34,840 nucleotides of DNA from Acidobacteriota bacterium (GCA_021781795.1 JAJXWA010000024.1:1-34840); one strand, 5' to 3'. Positions 17,521 through 26,483 are shown, counted from the first letter of the stretch. The notes: a model not told the origin generated them from the letters alone. Made by a program: numbers and translations.

Positions 17521-17551
17521 AAAAGCGACGGGCAGGATCCGGAGTGAATAC

Positions 17552-17902
17552 ATGATGAAGATTGGCACGACGATTCGCGCGCACCGCCTGCAAAAGGGTC
17601 TCTCGCAGGGCGATATCGAAAAGAAGACCGGGCTGCTGCGCTGCTACCTTTCCCGCGTTGAAAATGGACACACCGTGCCGTCTCTGGACACGCTCTCGAA
17701 GATCGCGGTCGCGCTTGACCTGCCCATCTCACAGTTTTTCTCGGAGGACACTGCCGGTCGGCCGCTGAATACGCAGAAGCTTTCAGACGAAGAACTGCGC
17801 TTCCTCACGCAGATCCGGCGCTACTCCACAAATCTGAATGAAAGTGACCGCAAGCTGCTTCTGGCGATGGTGAAAAAGTTCGCGGCGACTGCGGCGCGCT
17901 GA
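17552..17902 (+). CDS. XRE-family transcriptional regulator (Cro/CI-type HTH)
   Basis: 116 residues. The HTH_3 domain spans about 5-60: IRAHRLQKGLSQGDIEKKTG, LLRCYLSRVENGHTVPSLDT and LSKIAVALDLPISQFF, with the recognition helix around CYLSRVENG. The rest (about 70-116) is a short helical tail ending in a basic stretch, with no sensor or peptidase domain. A GGAG site precedes the ATG-ATG start. Single-domain XRE proteins of this size are usually autoregulated DNA-binding dimers. The neighbours do not reveal its targets. It is convergent with the aldo/keto reductase gene. Confidence 0.92.
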   Translation: MMKIGTTIRAHRLQKGLSQGDIEKKTGLLRCYLSRVENGHTVPSLDTLSKIAVALDLPISQFFSEDTAGRPLNTQKLSDEELRFLTQIRRYSTNLNESDRKLLLAMVKKFAATAAR

Positions 17903-17963
17903 AGAAGCACAGGCTCGAGCCTTCCATTCAGCCCTTGCGGCTTATACGCAGTCGCTGGGATTG

Positions 17964-18926
17964 TTAGACGTCATTGCCGAGGTGAAAGATGGGCTCGACG
18001 CCATGGCCGCCCGCCAGCAGCGCCTGTTCTTCGTGCTCTTCCAGTGGCTTGTAATTCTGGGCCACATCCATCGCCAACCGGAAGTACCGCTCATCTCCGG
18101 GCGGAATTGCCGCGGTGATGGGATGTCCGAGCGTCCAGCGCAGCCCGAGCGACGCTTCATCCGGAAATGACGCCGGCTGGTACCAGCACTTTGGCTCGGG
18201 ATGATTCTGTTTCTGGTCGGCCGGCCACACGGTCTTCGCCATGCTCTTCAGCGCCAGAATGCCCATCTTCTTTTCCTGAGCCTTTTTCAATATCTGCGGG
18301 CCAAAGCCTGCCTGTGTGAAGAGCACCCAGTTCAGCGGAAACAGAATCGTATCGAAGTTGTACCGATCCATCGCAGCCAGCGCCGTCTCCGCTGAATGAA
18401 CCGAGAAGCCGATGTAGCGGATCTTGCCTTCCTTTTTCGCCGCCTCCATCGTTTCCATGGCGCCGCCGGGGCCCAGCACTGTGTCGAGATCTGTCATCTT
18501 CGTCAATGCATGGAACTGATAGAGGTCCACGTGGTCGGTCTTCAGCAGGCGCAGTGACTCATCCAGTTGTTTCTGCGAGTCCTCCTTCTTGCGGCCCTCG
18601 GTCTTGCAGGCCAGAAAGCAGCTTTTGCGATATGGCGCCAGGGCCGGCCCAAGCCGCTCCTGCGCGTTGCCATAACTGGGCGCAACGTCAAAGTAGTTAA
18701 TCCCGCGATCCACAGCTTCGGCCACAATGTTGCCGGCGTCGTTCGTCGATTCATTCATCACGACAATTCCGCCAAAGCCGATGATGGAAAGCTGTTCGCC
18801 TGTGCGGCCCAGCGTGCGGCGTGCAATTGGATTGGACACTGTCTTGCCGGAGGCCTGACTGCGGCGCGCAGCCGCCATCGCAGCGGCAGTGACGGCGGCG
18901 CCTTGCAGAAATGTGCGACGTTCCAT
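17964..18926 (-). CDS. Tat-exported aldo/keto reductase
   Basis: 320 residues. The N-terminus MERRTFLQGAAVTAAAMAAA carries an RRTFL Tat motif and a hydrophobic stretch, then the AKR barrel from about 33. The catalytic tetrad is complete: Asp80 and Tyr85 in YFDVAPSYGNAQERLG, Lys108 in ACKTEGRK, His139 in LYQFHAL. A Tat signal implies export of the folded enzyme, probably with NADP(H) bound. GAGGAGG lies 8 bases before the ATG at 18926. The substrate is unknown; the C-terminal 60 residues (WYQPASFPDEASLGLRWTLG onward) match long AKRs of the COG1453/COG0667 group. Confidence 0.9.
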   Translation of the reverse strand: MERRTFLQGAAVTAAAMAAARRSQASGKTVSNPIARRTLGRTGEQLSIIGFGGIVVMNESTNDAGNIVAEAVDRGINYFDVAPSYGNAQERLGPALAPYRKSCFLACKTEGRKKEDSQKQLDESLRLLKTDHVDLYQFHALTKMTDLDTVLGPGGAMETMEAAKKEGKIRYIGFSVHSAETALAAMDRYNFDTILFPLNWVLFTQAGFGPQILKKAQEKKMGILALKSMAKTVWPADQKQNHPEPKCWYQPASFPDEASLGLRWTLGHPITAAIPPGDERYFRLAMDVAQNYKPLEEHEEQALLAGGHGVEPIFHLGNDV

Positions 18927-19006
18927 AAGAGATCCTCCTCATTCGTCGGTTTCGCAGCGCGACCGAACGCCCTCATTCTTGCACAGTCTGCGTCCGCCTG
19001 CCAGGA

Positions 19007-19855
19007 CTACCCAGGCAGTTGCGCGAGAAAGAACCCGAAGAGCACGAGAACACCGACGATCATTCCGATCGCGAGACGAAGGCGCGCGGTAAAGAGTTTG
19101 CGGGGCGATCCGAAGCGCGGCACCAGCGGCATGGCAAACAGGAGTCCGGAGCCGAATCCGCCGAGGTGCGCCATGTTGTCGATGCTCAGCCCGGAGCCGA
19201 AGACGTGGGTTCCGAAACTGATGGAGAAGCCGATGACGAGGTTAATCGCAGCAAAGTAGATCACCGAACGGCGAAGCCTCTTGAGCTCATTCGGCGGCAC
19301 GGGCAGGCGCTGCGACTTCAAGAGCACGATGAGCGCGCCGGCGATGCCGAAAACCGCGCCCGATGCACCCGCGCCGACCGGACCGTAGGCAAACATTCCC
19401 ATGCTGCTCTGGCTGTGATACTGCACCCAGTTCACAAAGGTGGAGAGAAGATTGCCGGCAGCGCCCGTGAGAATGTACACGGCGAAGACACCGAAGGACC
19501 CGAGCAGCGGCTCTGCAAGCAGGCCCAGATTCCAGAGGCACCACATGTTGGTCATCAGGTGCAGCAGTCCGACATGCACAAACATGGCCGTGACGATGCG
19601 CCACCACTGGCCGCCCAGCAACACTGCGCCGGCGTTATCCGCACCCCAAAGCAGTAATTGATCGGCCGTGGGACCGGAGAGCCGGACACCGCCCGCGGTC
19701 ATTGCCAGAAAGACGAGACAGTTCACCCCAACCAGGACGTACGTCGCCGGCGAGGTGGCCCACTGCGGCCTGCGGCGCACGGGCTGCTGCGGCGCACTGA
19801 ACTCCTGCCCCGGAGGAAGAATCTCCGGCTCTGGCATGGAGGAAGGGGTTCCCAT
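19007..19855 (-). CDS. Rhomboid family intramembrane serine protease
   Basis: 282 residues. A cytoplasmic Pro-rich N-terminus of about 35 residues precedes six or more membrane segments. The rhomboid marks are WWRIVTAMFVHVGLLHLMTN (His99, Asn103), GAGASGAVFGIAGA (nucleophile Ser165) and IDNMAHLGGFGSG (catalytic His230). The Ser-His dyad is intact, so it should be an active protease that cleaves membrane proteins. An insertion of about 25 residues between membrane segments 3 and 4 (VNWVQYHSQSSMGMFAYG) is longer than in GlpG. Its substrate is not evident. The gene is divergent from purH across a 186-base gap. Confidence 0.93.
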   Translation of the reverse strand: MGTPSSMPEPEILPPGQEFSAPQQPVRRRPQWATSPATYVLVGVNCLVFLAMTAGGVRLSGPTADQLLLWGADNAGAVLLGGQWWRIVTAMFVHVGLLHLMTNMWCLWNLGLLAEPLLGSFGVFAVYILTGAAGNLLSTFVNWVQYHSQSSMGMFAYGPVGAGASGAVFGIAGALIVLLKSQRLPVPPNELKRLRRSVIYFAAINLVIGFSISFGTHVFGSGLSIDNMAHLGGFGSGLLFAMPLVPRFGSPRKLFTARLRLAIGMIVGVLVLFGFFLAQLPG

Positions 19856-19878
19856 GGCTCAATCGTAATGCATTTCCT

Positions 19879-19907
19879 GCTCCCCGGCTGTGACGCCTTT
19901 GGGGAGC
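19879..19907 (-). promoter_or_regulatory. 7-bp GC-rich hairpin in the rhomboid gene leader
   Basis: GCTCCCC (19879-19885) and GGGGAGC (19901-19907) can form a perfect stem with a 15-base loop about 24 bases before the rhomboid ATG. On the minus strand the 3' arm is followed by AGGAA, so the stem borders the only purine-rich stretch that could serve as a ribosome-binding site. Control of translation is possible but unproven. Confidence 0.3.
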
Positions 19908-20041
19908 GTGGGTGGGTCGAGACGCCATCTCGCATGGACGCAGCCTGCCGGCCTTTCGTTTACTCTGGTGTTTGGCCTCGAGGGCCAGGAATTCGGATGG
20001 AAGGCGCGTAAATCAGCCTGAAATCCGGAAGGAGCCTGCAA

Positions 20042-21616
20042 GTGGGTACTGAAAAGCGCATTCGGCGCGCACTCTTGAGCGTGACGGATAAGACGGGCCT
20101 GGTGGAGTTCGCCCGCGTACTGGATAGCTTTGGCGTAGAGCTTGTCTCGACTGGGGGCACTGCACGCGCCTTGCGCGACGCCGGACTTGGTGTACAGGAC
20201 ATCAGCGACCTGACTGGATTTCCGGAAATGCTCGACGGTCGCGTCAAGACTCTGCACCCGCGCGTGCATGGCGGGCTGCTCTATATCCGCGGCAATGTAG
20301 AGCACGAGGCAGCCGTAAGCGCGCACGGGATACTGCCGATCGATATGGTGATCGTGAACCTCTACGCATTTGAGAAGACGGCCGCTCAACCCGATGTTGC
20401 TTTCGGGCATTTGATCGAGAACATCGACATTGGCGGACCATCGATGGTGCGCTCAGCGGCCAAGAACTTTGAAGACGTGGCCATCGTTACGCGCGTCTCG
20501 GATTATCCGGAACTCATGGAAGAACTGCGCTCCACGCGCGGATGCCTGAGCCGCGCAACACGCTGGCGACTGGCGCGGCTGGCTTTTGCCACAACCGCGG
20601 CCTACGACACGGCAATCGCCAACACGCTTGACGCCATCACCGAGGCGCCCGTGCCCAGCGAACCGGCGGCGGCCGATGCGGCGGCCCTGCCCACCACGCT
20701 CCGCATCCACATGCCCATAGCCCAATCCCTTCGCTACGGTGAAAATCCGCATCAGAAGGCGGCGCTGTACAACGACGGCTCCGGACTGGGCATCGCCGGT
20801 GCGACACAGTTGCAGGGCAAGGAGCTCAGCTTCAACAATCTGGTGGACCTGGACGCCTGCTGGGAGCTGACCCGCGAGTTCGATGAGACCTTCGTCGCCA
20901 TCATCAAGCACACCAATCCCTGCGGAGCGGCGAGCGGCGCGACGGTGCTGGAGGCGTATCAGAAGGCTTTGGCCTGCGATCCTGTCTCTGCCTTCGGCGG
21001 AGTCATCGGCGTCAACCGCCCGGTCGATGGCGCCGCTGCGGAGGAGATTGCCAAGCTCTTTGTGGAAGCCATCGCAGCGCCGTCCTTCACGCCGGAGGCG
21101 CGCGCCCGGTTGGCCACAAAGAAGAACCTGCGGCTGGTCGAGGTCCGGCCCGCATTGCAGCGCTTTGTCGTCAAGCAGGTGTCCGGTGGCCTGCTCGTCC
21201 AGGATGCCGACACAGCGCGCGTCACAGAGTCGGAGCTGAAGGTGGTCACCTGGCGTCCGCCGACACCGGAGGAGTTGCGGAGCCTGCTGTTTGCATGGCG
21301 AGTCTCCAAACACGTTAAGTCGAATGCCATTGTCTACGCGCGCGACGGCCAGACGGTTGGCATCGGCGCTGGGCAGATGAGCCGCGTGGACGCTGCCAAG
21401 TTCGGGGCACAGAAGGCGGTTCTGCCGCTCAAGGGGACAGTAGCGGCCTCCGACGCATTCTTCCCGTTTCCCGATGGGCTGGAAGCGGCTGCAGCCGCCG
21501 GAGCCACGGCGATCATCCAGCCTGGTGGGTCCGTGAATGACCAGGCCGTCATTGACGCCGCGGATCGCCTCGGATTGGCGATGGTGGTGACCGGCATCCG
21601 CCACTTCCGCCACTGA
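20042..21616 (+). CDS. purH: Bifunctional AICAR transformylase / IMP cyclohydrolase
   Basis: 524 residues from a GTG at 20042, chosen because AAGGAG lies 8 bases upstream and the protein then opens at the family position (RRALLSVTDKTGLVEFAR). The N-terminal cyclohydrolase half has STGGTARALRDAG, GFPEMLDGRVKTLHPRVHGG (to about 79). The transformylase half has LRYGENPHQKAALY (about 230-243) and the catalytic Lys289-His290 in IIKHTNPCGAA, and ends in DGLEAAAAAGATAIIQPGGS and DAADRLGLAMV. It catalyses the last two steps of de novo IMP synthesis. It stands alone; no other pur gene is nearby. Confidence 0.98.
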   Translation: MGTEKRIRRALLSVTDKTGLVEFARVLDSFGVELVSTGGTARALRDAGLGVQDISDLTGFPEMLDGRVKTLHPRVHGGLLYIRGNVEHEAAVSAHGILPIDMVIVNLYAFEKTAAQPDVAFGHLIENIDIGGPSMVRSAAKNFEDVAIVTRVSDYPELMEELRSTRGCLSRATRWRLARLAFATTAAYDTAIANTLDAITEAPVPSEPAAADAAALPTTLRIHMPIAQSLRYGENPHQKAALYNDGSGLGIAGATQLQGKELSFNNLVDLDACWELTREFDETFVAIIKHTNPCGAASGATVLEAYQKALACDPVSAFGGVIGVNRPVDGAAAEEIAKLFVEAIAAPSFTPEARARLATKKNLRLVEVRPALQRFVVKQVSGGLLVQDADTARVTESELKVVTWRPPTPEELRSLLFAWRVSKHVKSNAIVYARDGQTVGIGAGQMSRVDAAKFGAQKAVLPLKGTVAASDAFFPFPDGLEAAAAAGATAIIQPGGSVNDQAVIDAADRLGLAMVVTGIRHFRH

Positions 21617-21867
21617 GATTGGCCGGAATTCAAGTCTCTGAACTGCATTCGCGCTCGGCGTGCGGGCATGCTCTCGCCTTCCCGTCTACGTCCGCATGGT
21701 GCCAGCCAGGTTACCAAATTCCCTTTCCAGCGCGTCAGCGCAACAAATCGAAGGTAAAATCGTCATTAAAGAAGGGCGTGGTCAACCTGAGCCGCATCTT
21801 ACTTATGCGCTCTAGAATCGGGCTGGGTTCTGGCTCACGCAGCTCGGAAGGCGTGGAATCCCCAAAA

Positions 21868-24012
21868 ATGATGAACGGAACTCGAATTAAAACAGTCACA
21901 TGGCCTTTTTTTGCTGCTGCCTCCCTGCTCCTGCTCTCCGCAGCACCCGCCCTGAAAGCCTCGACGCCTGCCGGACAGACTCCCCAGCCCAGCGCGCCGA
22001 CGGCATCCGCGGCGAAGCCGGGTGACGTGCAGGACACCGACCGCGCCAAAGCTTATTTTCATGACGCGATGGCGGCTGTTTATGAGGATGAAGCCGTCGC
22101 CTCCGGGCGGCCCGATTATGTTGCCCATGCGATTGAGGAGTACAAAGCCGCGCTCAACGCCGACCCCACTTCTCCGGCGCTGAACAATGCGCTCGCCGAT
22201 CTCTACCTTCGCGTCGGACGCGCCCGCGAGGCCGAATCGACCGCGAGGGCGCTGCTGAAGTCGTCTCCGGATGACCTCGATGCGCACAAGCTTCTGGGCC
22301 GGATCTATCTACGCCAATTGAGCGAGGCGCAGAATGCGGTTTCGTCCGCCTCGCCCAGCGGCAACGTGCTCGACGAGGCCATCGCCGAGTACCAGAAGAT
22401 TGTCGCCCTGCAGCCGAAGGATGTGGAAAGCCACATGATCCTGGGCCAGCTCTACAGCGTCAAGCACGAGTCAGCCAAGGCGGAGGAGCAGTTCAAGCTC
22501 GCCCGCTCCATCGAGCCGGACTCGGAAGATGCCGTCCTCAACCTTGCCCGTCTCTACGCTGAAAACAACGATGTGGCGCAGGCGGCAAAGGTCATTGAAA
22601 ATGTGCCGGAGCAGGACCGCACTGCCAAGATGGAGTCAGCGCTGGGCACGGCCTACGACCAGCTCAAGCAGCCAAAGCAGGCCATCGCCGCGTATCAGCG
22701 GGCGCTCGACATCGATCCGTCCGACGTGCGCACCATCAACGCCCTCGCACAGGCCCTGCTGAACGACAATCAACTGGACGCCGCGCTGAAGCAGTACAAG
22801 AACCTTGCTGATGCCGATCCCGACGACACTGGGGCGCAGATTCACATCAGCGAAATTCAGCGGCGGCAGGGCAAGTATGAGGATGCGCTGGCGACGATTC
22901 GCAAGGTCGTGAAGAAAGATCCCGACTCGCTGGAGGCCGGTTATAACGAAGGCCTTCTGCTGGATGTGCTCGGCCGCTACGACGAGGCCGTGCAGGTGTA
23001 CCAGCACATGGTTGATCTGACCTCGCACGCGAACGGGGCCTACACCGCCGAAGAAAAGAACAATCGCGGCATCTTCCTTGACCGGCTGGGCGCCCTCTAC
23101 CACGAGGGGAACAAGACGGACCTTGCCATCGCCACCTACCAGAAGCTCATCGATCTCGGCGGCGACAATGCGCTGCGGGGCTATCAGGGCGAGGTAGATA
23201 CCTACCGCGACGCCAAGATGTTCGATAAGGCAATCGAGGTTGCGCGCAAAGCCGTGGCTGCTGACCCGAAGAACACAGACCTGAAGCTGATGCTCGCCGG
23301 TGAACTGGCGGATGGAAACAATCCGGAAGAAGGCATTACGCTGGCCAAGAGCCTCCTTACGAACTCCGACAAGGACCGCGTGGTGTGGCTGACGCTGGCG
23401 CAGACCTATACCCGCCTGCGCCGTTGGAAGGACGCAGACGACGCTCTCAACAAGGCTGCCGCCCTCACCACCAAACAGGAAGACAAGGTATATCTGCTGT
23501 TCCTGCGCGGCGCGCTGGCCGAGCGGCAGAAGCGCTACGATTCAGCCGAGCAGTTCTTCCATCAGGTGCTGGACATCGACCCGAACAACGCGATGACCCT
23601 GAATTATCTCGGCTACATGCTTGCGGACAAGGGCTCCCGCCTTCCGGAGGCGCTCAAGCTGATTCGCAAGGCAGTCGAAATCGACCCGATGAACGGAGCC
23701 TATCTCGACTCTCTCGGGTGGACCTACTTCAAGATGGGGCAGTACGAGCTTGCCGAAGAAAATCTGCGCCAGGCTGCAGACAGAGACCAGACCGATCCCA
23801 CCGTTCACGATCACCTGGGCGATCTGTACGAAAAGACAGGCCGCGTGCGACTCGCCGCCGCACAGTGGGAACTGTCGCTTGCCGAGTTTGCCAAGTCGGC
23901 GCCTGCGGACGTGGAACCGACGGAAGTCACCAAGGTCCAGCACAAGCTGGAGAGCGCCCGCGTGAAACTGGCGAAAGAGGAGAGCCTCACCGCGCCCAGC
24001 AAGCCGGAATAA
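21868..24012 (+). CDS. Large exported TPR protein
   Basis: 714 residues from the ATG at 21868, chosen because it opens a signal peptide (basic KT, then FFAAASLLLLSAAPALKAS); the frame stays open back to about 21619 without such a signal. After a Pro/Ser/Ala linker, at least a dozen TPR units cover about 50-680, for example IEEYKAALNADPTSPALNNA, ALDIDPSDVRTINALAQALL and VLDIDPNNAMTLNYLGYMLA. The last repeats (GAYLDSLGWTYFKMGQYELA) resemble those of bacterial TPR proteins linked to envelope assembly. No enzyme domain is seen. It ends 20 bases before a strong terminator. Confidence 0.85.
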   Translation: MMNGTRIKTVTWPFFAAASLLLLSAAPALKASTPAGQTPQPSAPTASAAKPGDVQDTDRAKAYFHDAMAAVYEDEAVASGRPDYVAHAIEEYKAALNADPTSPALNNALADLYLRVGRAREAESTARALLKSSPDDLDAHKLLGRIYLRQLSEAQNAVSSASPSGNVLDEAIAEYQKIVALQPKDVESHMILGQLYSVKHESAKAEEQFKLARSIEPDSEDAVLNLARLYAENNDVAQAAKVIENVPEQDRTAKMESALGTAYDQLKQPKQAIAAYQRALDIDPSDVRTINALAQALLNDNQLDAALKQYKNLADADPDDTGAQIHISEIQRRQGKYEDALATIRKVVKKDPDSLEAGYNEGLLLDVLGRYDEAVQVYQHMVDLTSHANGAYTAEEKNNRGIFLDRLGALYHEGNKTDLAIATYQKLIDLGGDNALRGYQGEVDTYRDAKMFDKAIEVARKAVAADPKNTDLKLMLAGELADGNNPEEGITLAKSLLTNSDKDRVVWLTLAQTYTRLRRWKDADDALNKAAALTTKQEDKVYLLFLRGALAERQKRYDSAEQFFHQVLDIDPNNAMTLNYLGYMLADKGSRLPEALKLIRKAVEIDPMNGAYLDSLGWTYFKMGQYELAEENLRQAADRDQTDPTVHDHLGDLYEKTGRVRLAAAQWELSLAEFAKSAPADVEPTEVTKVQHKLESARVKLAKEESLTAPSKPE

Positions 24013-24031
24013 GGGCCCTAACAGCAACACA

Positions 24032-24074
24032 AAAAGCGCAGACCCGAGCCGAATGCGTGCGAGTCTGCGCTTTT
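24032..24074. terminator. Bidirectional intrinsic terminator
   Basis: AAAAGCGCAGAC (24032-24043) and GTCTGCGCTTTT (24063-24074) are a perfect 12-base inverted repeat with a 19-base loop, giving an A-tract on one side and a T-tract on the other. It sits between the convergent TPR and sugar-binding-protein genes, 19 bases after one stop and 15 bases after the other. It should terminate transcription in both directions. Confidence 0.92.
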
Positions 24075-24089
24075 CATTTTGCCGGTTGA

Positions 24090-25076
24090 CTATTTCGCCT
24101 GCCCGGCAGCCGCCTGATAGGCGTCCAGATTGTTCTTGTCCACCAGCGACGTGCCTGTATCCACAAAGACCGGGTAGGGCGAGAACGGATCTGCGCCATA
24201 GTCCTTGGTGAGCTGCGCCGGCGGCGCGTGGAAGATCTCATCCAGCGCCTTCAGTCCGAAGTAGCCCATGGTAAACGGCTTCTGCGCGATGGTGGAATCG
24301 ATCCTGCCCGCCTTGATTCCATCCAGCGTATCCTGATTGGTGTCCCACGCAATCAGAACGCGATCAGTGACGTTGGCGCGCTGAATGGCATCGGATACCG
24401 GTTTACCTCCCGCGGATTCAAGGCACACAAATGCGTCGATCTTCTTTGGCCCGGTAAGCGCCAGCAGCTCCTGCGCCTTGTCAAAGGCCATGCGGGAATC
24501 GCTCTTGATATCAATTACGTCCACAATATGGATGTCGGGACGGCTCTCCAGAACATCTTTGAAGCCCCTGAGCCGGTCTTCGATGTTGGGCTGCCCTGCA
24601 AGAGCGAAAAAGACCACATTCCCCTTGCCGCCGAGCTTTTCAATGAGCCGTTTGCCGCCCAGTCTCCCTGCCTCGATATTGTTCGTTCCGATGAAGTAGA
24701 GGCGTTTGCTACCCGGATCGTCGGAGTCGATGGTGATGACCGGGATCCCGGCCTGCACCGCGGCGTCGATACCGGATTGAAGCACCGCGGCGTCGGACAC
24801 CGAGATCAGAATGCCGGCCGGTTTGGCGGACGTTGCCTTCTGCAACTCGCTCAACTCTGCCTGCGGATCGTAGTTCTCAGGACCCACAACCTTTGCCGTG
24901 ACCTTGAACTGCGCGCCGGCCTTGTTAAACCCCGATGCGACGGTCTGCCAGTAGGGCAGAGCGGAGTTTGCCGTGACCAGATAAAAGACCTCTTTGTTGG
25001 AATGGCGATCGCAACCCGCGGTACCTATCGCCCCAAGAGCCAAAATGACAACGCCAAACTGTGTGATCTTCTTCAT
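24090..25076 (-). CDS. Sugar ABC-type substrate-binding lipoprotein (orphan)
   Basis: 328 residues from the ATG at 25076, which has GGAGG 6-10 bases upstream; the longer frame adds seven residues without one. MKKITQFGVVILALGAIGTAGC is split here as a basic start plus a lipobox ending at Cys22, so a lipoprotein. The body is a periplasmic-binding fold of the ribose/RbsB type: EVFYLVTANSALPYWQTVASG, GILISVSDAAVLQSGIDAAV, GIPVITIDSDDPGSKRLYFI, GTNNIEAGRLGGKRL and VLIAWDTNQDTLDGIKAGRI. No ATPase or permease gene is adjacent, so it either pairs with a transporter elsewhere or is a stand-alone sensor ligand-binder. A CRP-like site lies 160 bases upstream. Confidence 0.9.
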   Translation of the reverse strand: MKKITQFGVVILALGAIGTAGCDRHSNKEVFYLVTANSALPYWQTVASGFNKAGAQFKVTAKVVGPENYDPQAELSELQKATSAKPAGILISVSDAAVLQSGIDAAVQAGIPVITIDSDDPGSKRLYFIGTNNIEAGRLGGKRLIEKLGGKGNVVFFALAGQPNIEDRLRGFKDVLESRPDIHIVDVIDIKSDSRMAFDKAQELLALTGPKKIDAFVCLESAGGKPVSDAIQRANVTDRVLIAWDTNQDTLDGIKAGRIDSTIAQKPFTMGYFGLKALDEIFHAPPAQLTKDYGADPFSPYPVFVDTGTSLVDKNNLDAYQAAAGQAK

Positions 25077-25235
25077 CTCTGCCCTCCACCGGTCCATTTG
25101 TGGATCCTCTACGGGTTCGCTTGGTTATCTGCCCAGCGCCCCAGAAGTTCGGCTGGATGGTACTCCGTATGCTGCTCCCTTGTCCAATCCAAACCGCCCA
25201 GAACGGTTTATCGCACAGCGGAGCCAGCCAACCGA

Positions 25236-25249
25236 GTGATTGCGCTCAC
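25236..25249. promoter_or_regulatory. CRP-like palindrome between sugar-binding protein and dGTPase genes
   Basis: GTGATTGCGCTCAC keeps both core half-sites (GTGA and TCAC) at six-base spacing; the outer bases (A and G) miss the TGTGA/TCACA ideal. It lies in the 246-base divergent gap, 160 bases before the sugar-binding lipoprotein start and 74 before the dGTPase-like start. A TATAAC hexamer at 25289-25294 on the plus strand could be a -10, which would put the site near -59 of that promoter. Confidence 0.4.
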
Positions 25250-25322
25250 GTGATTTCGGTCATGCCGCGCAAACGCATCAGAGTGCGGTATAACGGGACT
25301 GAAGACGCGAAGGATTGCCTGT

Positions 25323-26483
25323 ATGCCCTCTTCTGCACATGCGCCCACTGCCCTGCCATCCGCCGTTGCGGTGGCGGACGGTGGAGCTCTCGCTCTGCGC
25401 GAGCATAACGAGCCGGCACATCCCTACCGCACACCGTTCGCGCGCGACAGCGCCCGGATTCTTCACGCACGCGCCTTTCGCCGCCTGGCGGGCAAGACGC
25501 AGGTCTTTACAAGGTTGCCAGCCGAGCAGGTAAGCGACCACATGCGCAGCCGGCTGACGCATACCCTTGAGGTCGCGCAGATCTCTCGCACCGTGGCGCT
25601 GACGCTGGGCCTGAATCCAGCGATGGCAGAGGCGCTGGCCCTGACCCACGACATTGGCCATCCCCCGTTTGGCCATGCCGGCGAGAAGGCGCTGGACCGC
25701 GCGCTCAAGGCTTACGGGCTGAGCTTCGACCACAATCTGCATGCGCTGCGTATCGTCACCTGGTTCGAGCAGCGCTACGCGGGCTTTCGCGGCCTGAACC
25801 TCACGCTCGGCGTTCGCGAAGGCATCATCAAGCATTCAAGAGACTACTCGGCTGCAACGCATCCAGAGCTGGCAGAGTATTTCCTCGACCTGCGGCCTCC
25901 TCTGGAGGCGCAACTCATCGACCTGGCCGACGAGATTGCTTATCTCACCGCCGACCTCGAGGATGGACTCGAATCCGGCATCCTCACTCTGCCGCAGGTG
26001 AGCGACGGCGTCCAACTCTTCCAGCGCTACCTCATCCTGGCGCAGGCCGACTTCACTTCGGCTGCGCCGCGCCTGATGGCGAACGAGGCCTTGCGGCGGA
26101 TGCTGAATGGGCTCGTGACCGATCTGCTGGAAGAAACGGCGGCACGAGTCAGCAGCACCGGCGCGGTGACATTGGATGAAGTCCGCCGGACTCCGCGACG
26201 GCTCGCCGCGCTGAGTGACGCGATGGAAGGGGCCCGCGGCCAAGCCAAGACGTTTCTCTATGAGCACTTCTACAACGCGCCCGCGATGCAGGAAGCGCAT
26301 GCCCACGCCGACGAGGTCGTCGCCAGTCTGTTTGCGTTCTTCATGGACGATCCAGAACGGCTGCCGACCGACCATCAGGCACACATTGCAACCGAAGGCC
26401 CGGCACGCACGGTGGCGGATTATCTGGCCGGCATGACCGACAGCTATATTGAACAATGCTGGCTTCGCAGCGGCGCGCGCTGA
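25323..26483 (+). CDS. dGTPase-like HD-domain triphosphohydrolase
   Basis: 386 residues. It matches the deoxyguanosinetriphosphate triphosphohydrolase-like family: YRTPFARDSARILHARAFRRL, GKTQVFTRLPAEQVSDHMRS, RLTHTLEVAQISRTVALTLG (His80), ALTHDIGHPPFGHAGE (His109, Asp110) and DLADEIAYLTADLEDGLESG, giving the H...HD...D metal set. Such enzymes strip triphosphate from dNTPs and control the dNTP pool, and some relatives act in phage defence. AAGGA lies about 10 bases before the ATG. It is convergent with the ASADH-like gene, 8 bases away. The nucleotide preference cannot be read from the sequence. Confidence 0.92.
   Translation: MPSSAHAPTALPSAVAVADGGALALREHNEPAHPYRTPFARDSARILHARAFRRLAGKTQVFTRLPAEQVSDHMRSRLTHTLEVAQISRTVALTLGLNPAMAEALALTHDIGHPPFGHAGEKALDRALKAYGLSFDHNLHALRIVTWFEQRYAGFRGLNLTLGVREGIIKHSRDYSAATHPELAEYFLDLRPPLEAQLIDLADEIAYLTADLEDGLESGILTLPQVSDGVQLFQRYLILAQADFTSAAPRLMANEALRRMLNGLVTDLLEETAARVSSTGAVTLDEVRRTPRRLAALSDAMEGARGQAKTFLYEHFYNAPAMQEAHAHADEVVASLFAFFMDDPERLPTDHQAHIATEGPARTVADYLAGMTDSYIEQCWLRSGAR

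Noticed and set aside
17912..17921. GGCTCGAGCC palindrome between the XRE and aldo/keto reductase genes
   Set aside because: It is short, without a loop or T-tract, and can be expected by chance in G+C-rich DNA.
20453..21613. A 386-residue open frame antisense to purH
   Set aside because: purH is certain on the other strand; the antisense product has no recognisable motif.
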